Shown: positions 34,582 through 44,881, numbered from the stretch's first letter. The stretch: 64,000 nucleotides of DNA from Terriglobia bacterium (GCA_020073665.1 JAIQEU010000015.1:1-64000); one strand, 5' to 3'. Numbers and translations are program-made. The notes: a model not told the origin generated them from the sequence alone.

Positions 34582-35031
34582 ATGACTGTGACACCTTACC
34601 GTAACCCAGAGGATATTGCGTCCGTGGTCCGCAAATTTGAGAATTGCGAATACCGCACCGACCAGTTCACCCATGCTTTCCATCTGACCGTGGCCGCCTG
34701 GTATCTGTCCCACTTCTCGATGGAGGAGTCCTTGGATCGCATACGATTGGCGCTATTGCGGTTTACCCAGCACCACGGGGTCAATGGATATCACGAAACC
34801 ATCACACGCTTCTGGTTACAACTGACGGCAAACTTCCTCAAGCAGGCCCCGGCAGACTCCGACTTGACCCACCGGGTCACTGAACTGGTCCAACGCTTTG
34901 GCCGGAAGGACCTTGTGTTCGAGTACTACAGCCGGGACCGGGTCATGTCTGACCAAGCTCGAAACGGCTGGGTGGAACCGGACTTACAAACCTTCCAGAA
35001 GCATGCCCCACCACCTCAGCACAAAAGTTGA
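34582..35031 (+). CDS. Conserved protein of unknown function, His-rich helical
   Basis: A 149-residue soluble, mostly helical protein without signal peptide. Conserved-looking stretches are FTHAFHLTVAAWYLSHFSM, RLALLRFTQHHGVNGYHETI and TRFWLQL. The His cluster (HAFH, HHG, YHET) resembles a metal site, but I recognise no characterised family, only similar unannotated proteins in Acidobacteria and Proteobacteria. The start follows AGAGGTAGCT directly after the terminator of the previous gene. The next gene starts 54 bases downstream. Confidence 0.8.
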   Translation: MTVTPYRNPEDIASVVRKFENCEYRTDQFTHAFHLTVAAWYLSHFSMEESLDRIRLALLRFTQHHGVNGYHETITRFWLQLTANFLKQAPADSDLTHRVTELVQRFGRKDLVFEYYSRDRVMSDQARNGWVEPDLQTFQKHAPPPQHKS

Positions 35032-35085
35032 GTAACCTCAAACGACGGGTGCCGTCTAATATCACGACAATCCTGCGGAGGGTGG

Positions 35086-37395
35086 ATGGTGCGGAAACTG
35101 GGTCTGCGAATAGGTTGGGTGGTTGCCGGGATGGCTCTCGGCATGGCCCCACTGCACGCTTCCCCACCGCAGCCGCCCAACTTCGGGCAAATCCTGATTC
35201 CCCGCGTCAGTCTTCCCCCCGTTCTGGAAGATTTCCTCGACATGAAACCCAGCCCCGCCTGGGAAGGCAAGCTGGCCAAGGTGGATAAGTTCACCCAAAG
35301 GGTTCCGAGTGACGGCGAGCCCTCTACTCAGCAAACTGATGCCTACCTGGGATACGACGACAAGAATCTGTACGTCATCTTTGTGTGCTTCGACAAAGAA
35401 CCGCAGAAGCTGCGTGCGCGGCTCTCGCGTCGCGATGACCTCATCGACGACGACTCGGTGGAAGTTATGCTGGACACGTTTCATGATCACCGCCGCGCCT
35501 ACACATTCCTGTCGAATCCCCTGGGGGTTCAGGCGGATGGGTTGTGGACGGAAGGTCAAGGTTTCGATTTTTCTTTCGACACGGTGTGGAATTCAGAAGC
35601 CAAGGTCACTGACCGGGGCTTCGTCGCGTTGATAGCGATTCCCTTCCGCAGCCTGCGCTTCGCTTCGAACGATCCGCAAACCTGGGGAATCATTTTGAAC
35701 CGGGGCATCCCGCGCAATAACGAGGACACATTTTGGCCTCCGTACTCCAGTCGTATCGAGGGCCGGTTGAACCAGGAGGGGGAGGCCAGTGGCCTGGAGA
35801 ACATTTCTCCCGGACGCAACTTTCAGCTGATTCCGTATGGCATCTTTCGCTCGTTCAAAGAACCGGACCTGCGCGATCCCCTGGTCCCCACCTACACTCA
35901 GCGACAGGCCTTCTTCCAAGCAGGCTTGGACGCAAAGGTTGTGTTGAAAGACAAGTTCGTTCTCGACATGACCGCCAACCCTGACTTCAGCCAGGTCGAG
36001 TCCGATGATCCACAGGTTACGGTGGACCAGCGCTTCGAGGTCTTCTTTCCGGAAAAGCGGCCGTTCTTCCTCGAGAACTCGAACTATTTTCAGACGCCCA
36101 TCAACCTGGTATTTACTCGCAGGATTGCCGATCCCCGATGGGGCGTCCGCCTGACCGGGAAAGACGGTCCCTGGGCCGTGGGCCTGTTGGTGGCCGACGA
36201 TGCCGGTCCCGGCGACAACGCGGCTACCAGCGACCCGTTGTTCCACAAGGACGCCTACTTTGCCGTCGGCCGAATCAGCCGCGATTTCGGCAACCAGAAT
36301 TCCATCGGACTGCTGTACACCGACCGGGAAATAGACGGCTACTTCAATCGCGTAGGAGGAATCGACGGGCGGCTAAAGCTGAACAGCAACTGGGTGGCGG
36401 GGTTCCAGGGAGTGTACAGTTCGACCTTCAACGTGGTCGACAGCAACTTCAATACCAACGGTGCGTACCAGTCAGGATCGGCCGGAGAAGTCACACTCCA
36501 ACGTGACGGGCGCAAGCTGAATTACTTCCTGGACTACACCGATCGGAGCCCCAACTTCCGGACCTTGACCGGCTTCGATCCCCAGCCCGACATCCGCAAC
36601 CTTTACCAGCGAATCCAGTACAGTTTCCGTCCGGAGGGCAAACATCTGATCTCCTGGGGACCGCAGTTTGAGACCTACGAAACCTACGATCACGAGAGCA
36701 ATCGCATCAACTCGGGATATTTTCCGTCCATGCGAGTGGAATTGGTTGGGCAAACGTTTCTCACCGCTCTCTTTGCCCAGGAGATGGAACGGCTCCGCCC
36801 GCAGGATTTCTCGGCCATCACCGTGATTCAGAAGTATGTTCGTCATACTACGGAATTCGCGTTCGATACCAGCTACTACAGGCCGATTTCCTTTCATGCC
36901 GACTACCGTTTCGGCACTCGCGTGAACTACGACCCGCCCGACGGTGTGATTCCCTTCCTGGCGCGGCGCACCAGCGCCACTACTACCCTGACCGTCCGTC
37001 CGAACAAGGCGCTGCGCGTCGACACCACCTACATCCTGTTTCGACTGCGCAGTCTCGAAGGGCCATCCGGAGCGTTCAACGACCACATCCTCCGCTCGAA
37101 GTGGAACTATCAGTTCAACCGGCAGTTCTCTTTCCGCTTTATCGGAGAGTACGACAGTGTGCTCGCGAACCCGTCTTTTACCGACTTGCACACGACCAAG
37201 AACTTTAATGCCGACTTTCTGTTCACCTACTTGCTGCATCCCAGCACCGCCGTGTACGTGGGCTACAACACGAACTTGGCGAACGTGCTCTCCCCGCTCG
37301 CCTACGATGACGACCAGGATCTGCTGCGCGGCAAGCGCTTCGTCAACGACGGGCGGAATTTCTTTGTGAAGGTGTCGTACTTGTTCCGGTTCTAA
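35086..37395 (+). CDS. CBM9-like / DUF5916 outer-membrane-type protein
   Basis: A 769-residue exported protein. After a signal peptide (WVVAGMALGMAPLHA) comes a carbohydrate-binding module 9-like domain (about 40-240: VLEDFLDMKPSPAWEGK, AYLGYDDKNLYVIFVCFDKEP, DDDSVEVMLDTFHDHRRAY, WNSEAKVTDRGFVALIAIPF), followed by a DUF5916 beta-barrel region with PDFSQVESDDPQVTVDQRFE and PEKRPFFLENSNYF, and ending in a strand with a terminal Phe (VKVSYLFRF), as barrel proteins in the outer membrane do. It probably binds or imports an oligosaccharide. GGAGGGTGG gives a good start and a TAATAT box lies about 25 bases further up. Confidence 0.87.
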   Translation: MVRKLGLRIGWVVAGMALGMAPLHASPPQPPNFGQILIPRVSLPPVLEDFLDMKPSPAWEGKLAKVDKFTQRVPSDGEPSTQQTDAYLGYDDKNLYVIFVCFDKEPQKLRARLSRRDDLIDDDSVEVMLDTFHDHRRAYTFLSNPLGVQADGLWTEGQGFDFSFDTVWNSEAKVTDRGFVALIAIPFRSLRFASNDPQTWGIILNRGIPRNNEDTFWPPYSSRIEGRLNQEGEASGLENISPGRNFQLIPYGIFRSFKEPDLRDPLVPTYTQRQAFFQAGLDAKVVLKDKFVLDMTANPDFSQVESDDPQVTVDQRFEVFFPEKRPFFLENSNYFQTPINLVFTRRIADPRWGVRLTGKDGPWAVGLLVADDAGPGDNAATSDPLFHKDAYFAVGRISRDFGNQNSIGLLYTDREIDGYFNRVGGIDGRLKLNSNWVAGFQGVYSSTFNVVDSNFNTNGAYQSGSAGEVTLQRDGRKLNYFLDYTDRSPNFRTLTGFDPQPDIRNLYQRIQYSFRPEGKHLISWGPQFETYETYDHESNRINSGYFPSMRVELVGQTFLTALFAQEMERLRPQDFSAITVIQKYVRHTTEFAFDTSYYRPISFHADYRFGTRVNYDPPDGVIPFLARRTSATTTLTVRPNKALRVDTTYILFRLRSLEGPSGAFNDHILRSKWNYQFNRQFSFRFIGEYDSVLANPSFTDLHTTKNFNADFLFTYLLHPSTAVYVGYNTNLANVLSPLAYDDDQDLLRGKRFVNDGRNFFVKVSYLFRF

Positions 37396-37412
37396 GGAGG
37401 AAAAAACCTTAT

Positions 37413-37440
37413 TCCTCTGCGTCCCGAAGTGTCCCCTGCA
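37413..37440. repeat. Single arm related to the nested inverted repeat at 19368
   Basis: CCTCTGCGTC, a variable centre, GTCCCCTGC and then GTTTT match the right arm of the palindrome at 19449-19473 with few changes. No matching left arm is present. A small GAGGAA/TTCCTC hairpin just before it may close the outer-membrane gene. Confidence 0.5.
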
Positions 37441-37456
37441 GTTTTCATTTGCAGCT

Positions 37457-38767
37457 TTAAGGCTTTCCCAAAAGCTCCAGCACCGCCGTCATCTCCGCTT
37501 CGACTCCGGTGCGCAGGCTAGGCTCACGGTCGGGAGCGAAGAACGGCGAGTGCGGGCCGGGCAGTGCCTCACCGCTCTTCTGGGCCGCAGCAAACTGTGC
37601 CGGGTTCACCGCGCCGACGGAAAACTCAAGCGCCGGGACCCCTGCGCGACCATAGTAGGCAAAATCATCGCCGGCCATGGCCGGTGCCTCCTGCAGCACC
37701 GCCGAGTCTCCGAGCGACTGTTTCAGTGCGCCTGCAATGCGCTGGGTGAGCGTTGGATCGTTGTAAACCGATGGCACGCTCTCGGTGACCTCCACCAGCG
37801 GCGGTTTGGGTGCGCCGGCGGCCTCGGCTTCGGCTCTCGCGATTCGCGCAATCGAGTCGAGCAGGTGCTTTCGCACCTCGTCTTTGTAGGAGCGTACAGT
37901 TAACTGCATGTGCACTTCATCCGGAATGATGTTGTGCTTGGTCCCGCCGTGGATGGAGCCCACGGTAATCACGGCTGGATCCATCGGATCGTTTTCGCGA
38001 GCCACGATGGTTTGCCAGGCGACGATAGTGCGGGCGGCGATCACGATGGGATCGACCGACTCTTGCGGCGCAGCGCCATGCCCGCCTTTGCCGAAGACAG
38101 TGACGTCAACTGAATCCGAATTAGCCAGCGCGTAGCCAGTGGTATAGCCCACTTTTCCGGCAGGCAAGCTGTTGGTGTCGTGCACCGCAATAGCGTAGTC
38201 GGGTTTGGGAAAACGCGTAAACAGCCCATCGGCCAGCATCGCATCCGCTCCCTTGACGCGTTCCTCAGCAGGCTGCCCCACAAAAATGAAGGTACCGCGC
38301 CAGCGGTCCTTGTTCTGGGAAAGCAAGGTTGCCGTGCCGATTCCAATCGCCATGTGCAGGTCGTGGCCACACGCGTGCATTACGGGCACATCCACGCCGA
38401 GGTCATTTTTTGTCATCACGTGGCTGGCGTAGGGCAGACCGGTTTTCTCCGGCACCGGCAGTGCATCGAGTTCCGCCCGCACCATCACCGTGGGCCCTGT
38501 CCCATTCTTCAAGACGCCGACCACGCCGGTGTGGGCCACCCCGGTAGTCACCGCGAAGCCCAGGTGGCGAAGTTGGTCTGCCATCTTCGCGGCCGTCTTC
38601 TCCTCATGCAACGACAATTCCGGGTTTCGGTGTATGTCCATGTAGAGGGACTCGATCTGCGGATAGATGCCGTCAATCTGCGACTTTGACGGTACCCGCC
38701 AGGCATCAGCGGCGAAAAGCGGCACAGCCCACAGCAGACAAGCAAGAACGTAACGTCCATAGCTCAT
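37457..38767 (-). CDS. Exported M20 family amidohydrolase/peptidase
   Basis: A 436-residue protein with a signal peptide (YVLACLLWAVPLFAADA) and a complete M20 amidohydrolase: DIHRNPELSLHEEKTA, VRAELDALPVPEKTG, HACGHDLHMAIGIG, QPAEER, GKGGHGAAPQESVDP with the dimerisation domain, and MAGDDFAYYG. The metal ligands (HxCGHD, E of PAEE, H near the end) are present. The family hydrolyses N-acyl amino acids, indole-3-acetyl conjugates and similar amides; the substrate here is unknown. It starts at 38767 after GAGGAAATCCC and is co-directional with the bacilliredoxin gene. Confidence 0.92.
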   Translation of the reverse strand: MSYGRYVLACLLWAVPLFAADAWRVPSKSQIDGIYPQIESLYMDIHRNPELSLHEEKTAAKMADQLRHLGFAVTTGVAHTGVVGVLKNGTGPTVMVRAELDALPVPEKTGLPYASHVMTKNDLGVDVPVMHACGHDLHMAIGIGTATLLSQNKDRWRGTFIFVGQPAEERVKGADAMLADGLFTRFPKPDYAIAVHDTNSLPAGKVGYTTGYALANSDSVDVTVFGKGGHGAAPQESVDPIVIAARTIVAWQTIVARENDPMDPAVITVGSIHGGTKHNIIPDEVHMQLTVRSYKDEVRKHLLDSIARIARAEAEAAGAPKPPLVEVTESVPSVYNDPTLTQRIAGALKQSLGDSAVLQEAPAMAGDDFAYYGRAGVPALEFSVGAVNPAQFAAAQKSGEALPGPHSPFFAPDREPSLRTGVEAEMTAVLELLGKP

Positions 38768-38863
38768 GGGATTTCCTCGGTTGCGTATTAGAACACGCGG
38801 AGCAGAACAAGCGAAATTGGAGACGCAGCGGGGCTGCGTCTCCACGGAACAATTGCCGCTTTT

Positions 38864-39295
38864 TTATACAGCGGCGGGCTTGGCGCAGAACTTATCGAAC
38901 ATGCGGGTAAGCTCGGAAGCGATGTCCCCGGCTTCGCGATGCTCGATGTCGCTGCGTTGCACCATGTGGAGCAACTTGCCATCGCGCAGCAGCGCGATCG
39001 ACGGCGAAGAGGGAGGATATCCAGTGAAGTAGCCGCGAGCGCGTTCCGTGGCTTCGGTGTCTTGTCCGGCGAACACCGTGAAAATTTTGTCGGGCCGCGC
39101 GGGGTGTTGCAGGGCCACGCGCACCGCGGGGCGCATACGGCCGGCGGCACATCCGCAAATGGAATTGACCACCACCATGGTGGTGCCAGGTTGATTGGCG
39201 AGGGCGCGGTCCACCTCTTCGGCGGTGTGCAGCTCTTGAATTCCCAACCGGGTCAGTTCCTCGCGCATGGGGACCACCAGAATCTCAGGGTACAT
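38864..39295 (-). CDS. Bacilliredoxin BrxA/BrxB family protein (YphP/YqiW)
   Basis: A 143-residue thioredoxin-fold protein: MYPEILVVPMREELTRLGIQ, then VVNSICGCAAGRMRPA with the CGC active site, VFAGQDTEATERARGYFTGYPPSSPS and LLRDGKLLHMVQRSDIE. These features define the YphP/YqiW family, which removes bacillithiol from proteins in Firmicutes; in Acidobacteria the low-molecular thiol partner is less certain. GAGGAGATCC precedes the ATG. Confidence 0.92.
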   Translation of the reverse strand: MYPEILVVPMREELTRLGIQELHTAEEVDRALANQPGTTMVVVNSICGCAAGRMRPAVRVALQHPARPDKIFTVFAGQDTEATERARGYFTGYPPSSPSIALLRDGKLLHMVQRSDIEHREAGDIASELTRMFDKFCAKPAAV

Positions 39296-39402
39296 TGGAT
39301 CTCCTCGGTGTAATTGTATACGGAGAGCGTGGAGCCTTATAGAAACGCACTTGAGCCGCGTCTCTGCGACGCTTTCCACGTCATATATATTGTTGTGATC
39401 GC

Positions 39403-40449
39403 ATGCTCATTCTGCAAAATGTGCCGCTGGCGCCACTGACCACGCTCAAGGTGGGCGGGGCCGCACGCTATTTCGTCGAAGCCAAGAGCCACGCCGAAGT
39501 GCACGATGCCGTCGAATTTGGCCGCTCCGAGGGCCTTCCCCTGTTCGTGCTGGGCGGTGGCAGCAACCTGGTCATTTCCGACGACGGCTGGCCCGGGCTG
39601 GTGTTGAAGGTAGGTATTGGCGGGATAGAAGAGAGTGCAGAGAAAGGCAAGATCCGGTTCGAAGTCGGGGCAGGAGAAGAGTGGGACCGTTTTGTGGCCA
39701 AAGCCGTGTCCCGTAATTGCGCGGGTGTGGAGTGCCTAAGCGGCATCCCGGGGAGTGTGGGTGGGGCGCCGGTGCAGAACGTGGGAGCCTACGGGCAAGA
39801 GGTCTCAGAGACGATTGAATCCGTCCTCGTACTCGACGGCAAAGATCTGCAGCTGCACGAACTCTGTCGCGAAGCCTGCGGGTTCGAGTATCGAACCAGC
39901 GTCTTCAATACTACCGAACGCGGACGTTACATCATTTTGCGTGTGACGTATTCCCTCACGCCGGGCGCCGCGCCGCGCCTGGCCTATGCCGACCTGAAGA
40001 AGTACTTCGCGGGATGGGCCAGCCCGCCGACTCTCGCCGATACACGGGAGGCGGTGCGGCAGATACGGGCCAGCAAAGCCATGCTGATCAAGGCTGGCGA
40101 CGAGGACTGCCGCAGCGCCGGTTCCTTCTTCAAGAATCCAGTAGTTTCGAGCGACCAGTATCAGGACTTGGTCAGGCGAGCCACGGCCAAGGGTCTGAAG
40201 ATTCCAAGCTATCCCGCGCTCGACGAGCAGAGGAAGGTCTCCGCAGCCTGGCTGGTGGAGCACTCCGGCTTCAGCAAGGGCTACGGTCGTGGGCAGGTGG
40301 GGATTTCCCGCAAGCACGCGCTAGCCATTGTGAACCGGGGTGAAGCCACGGCGGCGGACATTCTGGCGCTCAAGGAGGCGATCCAGCAGCGCGTCCATGA
40401 CGTCTGGGGCATCCACCTGGAGCCCGAGCCCGTGTTTGTGGGGTTCTGA
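39403..40449 (+). CDS. murB: UDP-N-acetylenolpyruvoylglucosamine reductase
   Basis: A 348-residue MurB of the E. coli type I form. It carries the FAD-binding LTTLKVGGAARYFVEA, PLFVLGGGSNLVIS, GIPGSVGGAPVQNVGAYGQE, the Tyr/Ser region (AGSFFKNPVVS, the Ser being the general acid) and the type I tail with EPEPVFVGF. It reduces the enolpyruvyl group on the way to UDP-MurNAc in the cytoplasm. A TATATT box lies 11 bases before the ATG with no ribosome binding site, so the leader should be very short. Confidence 0.97.
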   Translation: MLILQNVPLAPLTTLKVGGAARYFVEAKSHAEVHDAVEFGRSEGLPLFVLGGGSNLVISDDGWPGLVLKVGIGGIEESAEKGKIRFEVGAGEEWDRFVAKAVSRNCAGVECLSGIPGSVGGAPVQNVGAYGQEVSETIESVLVLDGKDLQLHELCREACGFEYRTSVFNTTERGRYIILRVTYSLTPGAAPRLAYADLKKYFAGWASPPTLADTREAVRQIRASKAMLIKAGDEDCRSAGSFFKNPVVSSDQYQDLVRRATAKGLKIPSYPALDEQRKVSAAWLVEHSGFSKGYGRGQVGISRKHALAIVNRGEATAADILALKEAIQQRVHDVWGIHLEPEPVFVGF

Positions 40450-40576
40450 CTCGGCCAGGGCCTAGAGGGCCGCGTCCGACACTCAATGGTGGAACGGCGC
40501 CACCCCGGACCGTGGCCCAGCGTTCAAGGAGTCGAGGGTTTGCCCACAATCCGGCCCCAGCGGCGACCGTCCCAAA

Positions 40577-41266
40577 TTACCTATCGGCAAGGCGGGCCGC
40601 TTCTTTAAAGATGCGCACAAACATGGGACGCGTAAGCTTGCCAGTCTGGGTATTCTGGTTCGACGGATGGTAGGAAGCCAGTAGAATCTTGCCGTCCGGC
40701 ATCTTGTACCTGGCGCCATGTTGAAAGGTGTAGGACTTCTTGCTTGCGATCAGGCCAAGCCGTTTCAAATAGTTGAGGTAAGCATCAAACCCTATCTTCC
40801 CTAGAGCGACGACCACCTTGACCCGCTTAAGGCCATCCATCTCGCGGTCAAGATAAGAAGCGCAGTTGGCCAATTCGCTGGGCAGCGGCTTGTTGTCCGG
40901 AGGCGCACAGCGCACCGCCGCGGTAATGTACATGTCCCGGAGTTTGAGGCCATCGTCCCGGTCGGTCGCCGTCGGCTGGTTAGCAAAACCCGCCTGGTGC
41001 AGCACCGGGTACATGAAATTGCCGGAGGCGTCGCCAGTGAATGGCCGCCCGGTGCGGTTGGAGCCGTGGGCGCCGGGAGCCAGCCCCAGGACCAATACCC
41101 GGGCATCCGGATCGCCAAATCCCGGAACCGGTTTCCCCCAGTACTCCCAGTCGCGATACGCGCGCCGCTTCTCCCGAGCCACCTGCTGGCGATAGGTCAC
41201 CAGCCGCGGGCAGCGGACGCAAGAGATCACTTCGCAGTTGAGCTGAGGAAGCCAGTCGTTGGGCAT
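40577..41266 (-). CDS. Uracil-DNA glycosylase, family 5 (UdgB type)
   Basis: A 229-residue glycosylase with a 4Fe-4S cluster: Cys in CEVISCVRCPRL and later VRCAPPDNKPLPSELANC supply the four ligands. The active-site loops GLAPGAHGSNRTGRPFTGDASG (without the catalytic Asp of family 4, as in family 5) and ASYHPSNQNTQTGKLT fit UdgB. These enzymes remove uracil and often hypoxanthine from DNA in thermophiles and acidobacteria. The start codon sits inside a GGTCATC-type heptamer repeat, so its real start could shift with repeat number. Confidence 0.9.
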   Translation of the reverse strand: MPNDWLPQLNCEVISCVRCPRLVTYRQQVAREKRRAYRDWEYWGKPVPGFGDPDARVLVLGLAPGAHGSNRTGRPFTGDASGNFMYPVLHQAGFANQPTATDRDDGLKLRDMYITAAVRCAPPDNKPLPSELANCASYLDREMDGLKRVKVVVALGKIGFDAYLNYLKRLGLIASKKSYTFQHGARYKMPDGKILLASYHPSNQNTQTGKLTRPMFVRIFKEAARLADR

Positions 41267-41288
41267 CGGTCATTGGTCATCGGTCACA
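41261..41288. repeat. Heptanucleotide tandem repeat (GGTCATC type)
   Basis: Four units in a row: GGGCATC, GGTCATT, GGTCATC, GGTCACA. The first contains the start codon of the glycosylase gene on the reverse strand. Confidence 0.6.
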
Positions 41289-41545
41289 GCCAAAAAGTAC
41301 AAAGGGAGCTAGATTTCAGCCAATGGCTGGAACCGGGGATTCGCAAGCACGAGGGCACAGTTTACTCTCACCATGGCCACTACATCGTCCTGTTCAGCCA
41401 ACAACAAACGACCAACGACGGTGTTCCCCCGTTTGACGATGCTCTCCCTCTGTCTTTACACTCAAAGCTTGAGCCGCGTGGATTCCGGCCCCTTACCCTA
41501 CCCCAAGGGAACGGGGCATCCGGTTCGAACCGCGAAAGGCAAAAC

Positions 41546-42814
41546 GTGAGCCCCACTGAAACCAGCAGCAGCACCAAGCGGGAGATTGAGGTTGAGATTC
41601 CCGCCGCAGAAGTAGCCCGGGCAACCGACGCCCTGATCCAGAAGTATCAGAAGAGCGCGCGCCTTCCCGGCTTTCGCCGCGGGCACGTGCCTGCCTCCAT
41701 TATTCGCCAGCGTTTTTCGGAAGACATCAAGACCGACGTGGTGGAATCCCTGGTTCCAAGATACTTCCACCAGGAAGCCAGCAAGCAGGGCCTGATTCCC
41801 GTCTCGCAGCCGCGGGTCAGCGATCTGCACGTTCACGACGGAGAGCCACTGCGGTTCAAAGCCAGCTTTGAAGTCTTGCCGGAAATCAAGCTGGAGGGCT
41901 ACAAGGAACTGCGGGCAGAAAAGCCGCAGATTACGGTAACCGACGAAGAAGTCGCGGACTCGCTGAACGGCATCCGCGAGCAGCACGCCACCTTCTCCTC
42001 CATCGAGGGGCGCGCCCTGGCCGATGGCGATTTTGCCCAGGTGTCGCTGCACGGCCAGCCCAAAGAGGGCGAAGGCCAGCCCGTCCACATGGATGACATT
42101 CTGGTCGAAATCAACGGCAAGAGTACGATGCCGGAGTTCACCGAGAATCTGCGCGGCGCGGTGGCGGGTGACGAACGCACCTTCGATGTCACCTATCCCG
42201 CGGACACCCAGGATCAACGCCTGGCGGGAAAGACTTTCACCTACACCGTAAAGGTGCTGGCCCTTAAGCAGAAGAGCCTCCCCGAACTCAACGATCAGTT
42301 CGCCAAAGAGCTAGGCGAATTCGCCAGCCTGGATGATGTACGGCAGCGCATCCGCGAAGGTATGGAAGCAGAACGCAAACATGCGGCCGAACACGAAGCC
42401 AAGGACAAGCTGGTTGCCGAACTGGTGAAGCGTAATCCGTTCGAGGTACCGGAAGCGCTGGTCGACAGGCAGATCGATATCCGCCTGGAGCGCGGATTGC
42501 GCGCATTGGCGGCGCAAGGTATGCGCGCCGAAGACATCAAGAAGATGGACCTGAACCGCTTGCGGGCTGGCCAGCGTGACCAAGCTTTGCATGAGGTGAA
42601 GGCCTCGCTGTTACTGGAAAAAATTGCCGAGGAGGAAAAAATCGAGGTCGGCGATGAGGAATTGGACCGGGAAGTCGAAGCCCTGGCTAAGCAGTCCAAA
42701 CAGACCACGGAACAGATCCGGGCTCGTTTGACACGCGATGGGGCGCTCGATAGAATCCGGAACAGAATCCGCAACGAGAAGACCCTCGAATTTCTGTACC
42801 ACCAGTCCGCATGA
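41546..42814 (+). CDS. tig: Trigger factor (ribosome-associated chaperone)
   Basis: A 422-residue trigger factor. The N-terminal ribosome-binding domain has the signature [20 protein letters not shown] (GFRxGx.P, here with H instead of K); the middle FKBP-like prolyl isomerase covers about 155-240 ([31 protein letters not shown]); the long helical C-terminal arms contain [11 protein letters not shown] and end [12 protein letters not shown]. The GTG start at 41546 is preferred because AAAGG lies six bases upstream and the upstream open frame overlaps the glycosylase gene. It heads the tig-clpP-clpX-lon cluster. Confidence 0.95.
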   Translation: MSPTETSSSTKREIEVEIPAAEVARATDALIQKYQKSARLPGFRRGHVPASIIRQRFSEDIKTDVVESLVPRYFHQEASKQGLIPVSQPRVSDLHVHDGEPLRFKASFEVLPEIKLEGYKELRAEKPQITVTDEEVADSLNGIREQHATFSSIEGRALADGDFAQVSLHGQPKEGEGQPVHMDDILVEINGKSTMPEFTENLRGAVAGDERTFDVTYPADTQDQRLAGKTFTYTVKVLALKQKSLPELNDQFAKELGEFASLDDVRQRIREGMEAERKHAAEHEAKDKLVAELVKRNPFEVPEALVDRQIDIRLERGLRALAAQGMRAEDIKKMDLNRLRAGQRDQALHEVKASLLLEKIAEEEKIEVGDEELDREVEALAKQSKQTTEQIRARLTRDGALDRIRNRIRNEKTLEFLYHQSA

Positions 42815-42872
42815 CGCGGACCACTTTCGACTCCCCCAAAGTTCAAGCGGTGTTGGGGCAGGAGTGTGGCAG

Positions 42873-43481
42873 GTGAATGTGAAAGACGCACAGATGATGC
42901 TAGTGCCCATGGTCATTGAGCAGACCGGACGGGGCGAACGGGCTTACGACATTTATTCCCGGCTGCTGCGGGACAACATTATTTTTATTGGCACTCCCAT
43001 TGACGACAACATCGCCAACCTGGTCATTGCCCAGATGCTGTTCCTGGCCCAGGAAGATCCGGAGAAGGACATCCAGCTTTACATCAATTCTCCGGGGGGA
43101 TCGATCACGGCGGGTATGGCGATTTACGACACCATGCAGTACGTGAAGAACGACGTGACCACCATCTGCATCGGACAGGCGGCGTCGATGGCGGCGCTGC
43201 TGCTGGCCGCCGGAGAGCCCAAGAAAAGGCTGGCCCTGCCCAATTCGCGCATCCTGATCCACCAGCCGTCCATGGGCGGCCTTTCGGGTCAGGCTACCGA
43301 TATTGACATCCACGCGCGGGAAATCCTGCGTATGCGGGAGATAACTAACCAGTTACTGGCCAAGCACAGCGGCCAGCAGCTGGAAAAGGTAGAAAAGGAT
43401 GTCGAGCGCGACTTCATCATGAACGCGCAACAGGCTAAGGAATACGGAATCATAGACGATATCATCTACAAGACGAGATAA
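42873..43481 (+). CDS. clpP: ATP-dependent Clp protease proteolytic subunit
   Basis: A 202-residue ClpP. The catalytic triad is seen in [14 protein letters not shown] (Ser), LIHQPSMGG (His) and [18 protein letters not shown] (Asp), with the typical [20 protein letters not shown] start and [19 protein letters not shown]. It forms the double heptamer that ClpX feeds. GTG 42873 is chosen because AGGAG lies eight bases upstream; ATG 42894 also fits the family. It follows tig by 58 bases. Confidence 0.97.
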   Translation: MNVKDAQMMLVPMVIEQTGRGERAYDIYSRLLRDNIIFIGTPIDDNIANLVIAQMLFLAQEDPEKDIQLYINSPGGSITAGMAIYDTMQYVKNDVTTICIGQAASMAALLLAAGEPKKRLALPNSRILIHQPSMGGLSGQATDIDIHAREILRMREITNQLLAKHSGQQLEKVEKDVERDFIMNAQQAKEYGIIDDIIYKTR

Positions 43482-43603
43482 AGGGTATTATCGGAATTCC
43501 GCCGATCAATTCCTGCGGTCTCGGCGAACAACGGTCTCCTGGCTGACCGGGCGAAGGGCGCCCTGGGGCGGGGAGAGGCGAGGCAAATAAGGAGTAAAGC
43601 CGA

Positions 43604-44881
43604 GTGAAAAACAGGACCGGCACTGAAGAAATCTTGCGCTGTTCGTTTTGCCACAAGTCGCAGGACGCGGTGGCCAAGCTGATTTCGTCCCCCAGCGATT
43701 ATCCTCGGGCGTACATTTGCGATGAATGCGTTGCCGTTTGCAATTCTATTCTTGAAGATGACCGCACCGCGACCCCGCCCAGCACCACGCCCAATCAACT
43801 GCCCAAGCCGCTCGAGGTGAAAACCTTCCTGGACGAGTACGTCATTGGCCAGGAGCAGACCAAGAAGAAGCTGGCCGTGGCGGTCTACAACCATTACAAG
43901 CGTATCTTCATGAACCGCCAGCGCACCGGCGACGGCATTGAACTGACCAAATCCAACATCATGCTGATCGGGCCCACCGGGACCGGCAAGACCCTGCTGG
44001 CCCAAACCCTGGCCCGCATGCTGGATGTGCCTTTCGCCATCGTGGACGCCACCACCCTGACCGAAGCCGGCTACGTCGGCGAAGACGTGGAGAACATCAT
44101 CCTGAAGTTGCTGCAGGCAGCCGACGGCGACGTGGGACGCACCCAGACCGGCATCATTTACATCGACGAAGTGGACAAGATCGGCCGCAAAGACGAGAAC
44201 CCGTCCATCACCCGCGATGTCTCCGGCGAAGGCGTGCAACAGGCGCTGCTGAAGATACTGGAAGGGACCATCGCCAATGTGCCGCCTCAGGGCGGGCGCA
44301 AACACCCCCACCAGGAATTCACACCGGTCGACACCACCAACATTTTGTTCATCTGCGGCGGTGCGTTTGTCGGCCTGGAGAAGATCATTGGGCGGCGCGT
44401 CGGCAAGAAGTCCCTGGGCTTCAAAGTCGGCGAAGAGGCGGAAGCGGAAGACGCGTCCACCAATCGCAAGCGCAACTTCGAATTGCTGAGCGACGTCCAG
44501 CCTGAAGACCTCATCAAGTTCGGGTTGATCCCTGAGTTCGTGGGGCGTCTGCCGGTGGTGGGAGTGTTGGAAGATCTGGACGAATTTGCCCTGATCGAGA
44601 TCCTTACCCGTCCCAAGAACGCGATCGTCAAGCAGTACCAGCGGCTGTTCGAGTTCGAGAACGTGCGGCTGAAGTTCAGTGACGATGCCCTGAAAGCGAT
44701 CTCGCGCCAAGCCATGGCCCGGAAGGTGGGCGCACGCGGCCTGCGCATGATTCTCGAAGAACTGATGCTCGACCTGATGTACAACCTGCCCAGCCAGAAG
44801 AAAGTAAAGGAGTTTGAGGTGACCCGCGAGATGGTCGAGAAACGCGCCGCGTCCCTTGCTATGATGGAGAAGGCAGGCTAG
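43604..44881 (+). CDS. clpX: ATP-dependent Clp protease ATPase subunit
   Basis: A 425-residue ClpX: the N-terminal zinc-binding domain with Cys13, Cys16, Cys39 and Cys42 (CSFC and ICDEC), the AAA+ domain with [15 protein letters not shown] (Walker A), [13 protein letters not shown] (Walker B), the IGF-type ClpP loop region (VGKKSLGF) and the sensor-2 arm in [15 protein letters not shown]. It unfolds tagged proteins for ClpP. The GTG start follows AAGGAGTAAAG. It shares the clpP strand after 122 bases that may hold a secondary promoter. Confidence 0.97.
   Translation: MKNRTGTEEILRCSFCHKSQDAVAKLISSPSDYPRAYICDECVAVCNSILEDDRTATPPSTTPNQLPKPLEVKTFLDEYVIGQEQTKKKLAVAVYNHYKRIFMNRQRTGDGIELTKSNIMLIGPTGTGKTLLAQTLARMLDVPFAIVDATTLTEAGYVGEDVENIILKLLQAADGDVGRTQTGIIYIDEVDKIGRKDENPSITRDVSGEGVQQALLKILEGTIANVPPQGGRKHPHQEFTPVDTTNILFICGGAFVGLEKIIGRRVGKKSLGFKVGEEAEAEDASTNRKRNFELLSDVQPEDLIKFGLIPEFVGRLPVVGVLEDLDEFALIEILTRPKNAIVKQYQRLFEFENVRLKFSDDALKAISRQAMARKVGARGLRMILEELMLDLMYNLPSQKKVKEFEVTREMVEKRAASLAMMEKAG

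Noticed and set aside
43466-44710. Long open frame opposite clpX
   Set aside because: Antisense shadow of ClpX, whose motifs are complete on the other strand.
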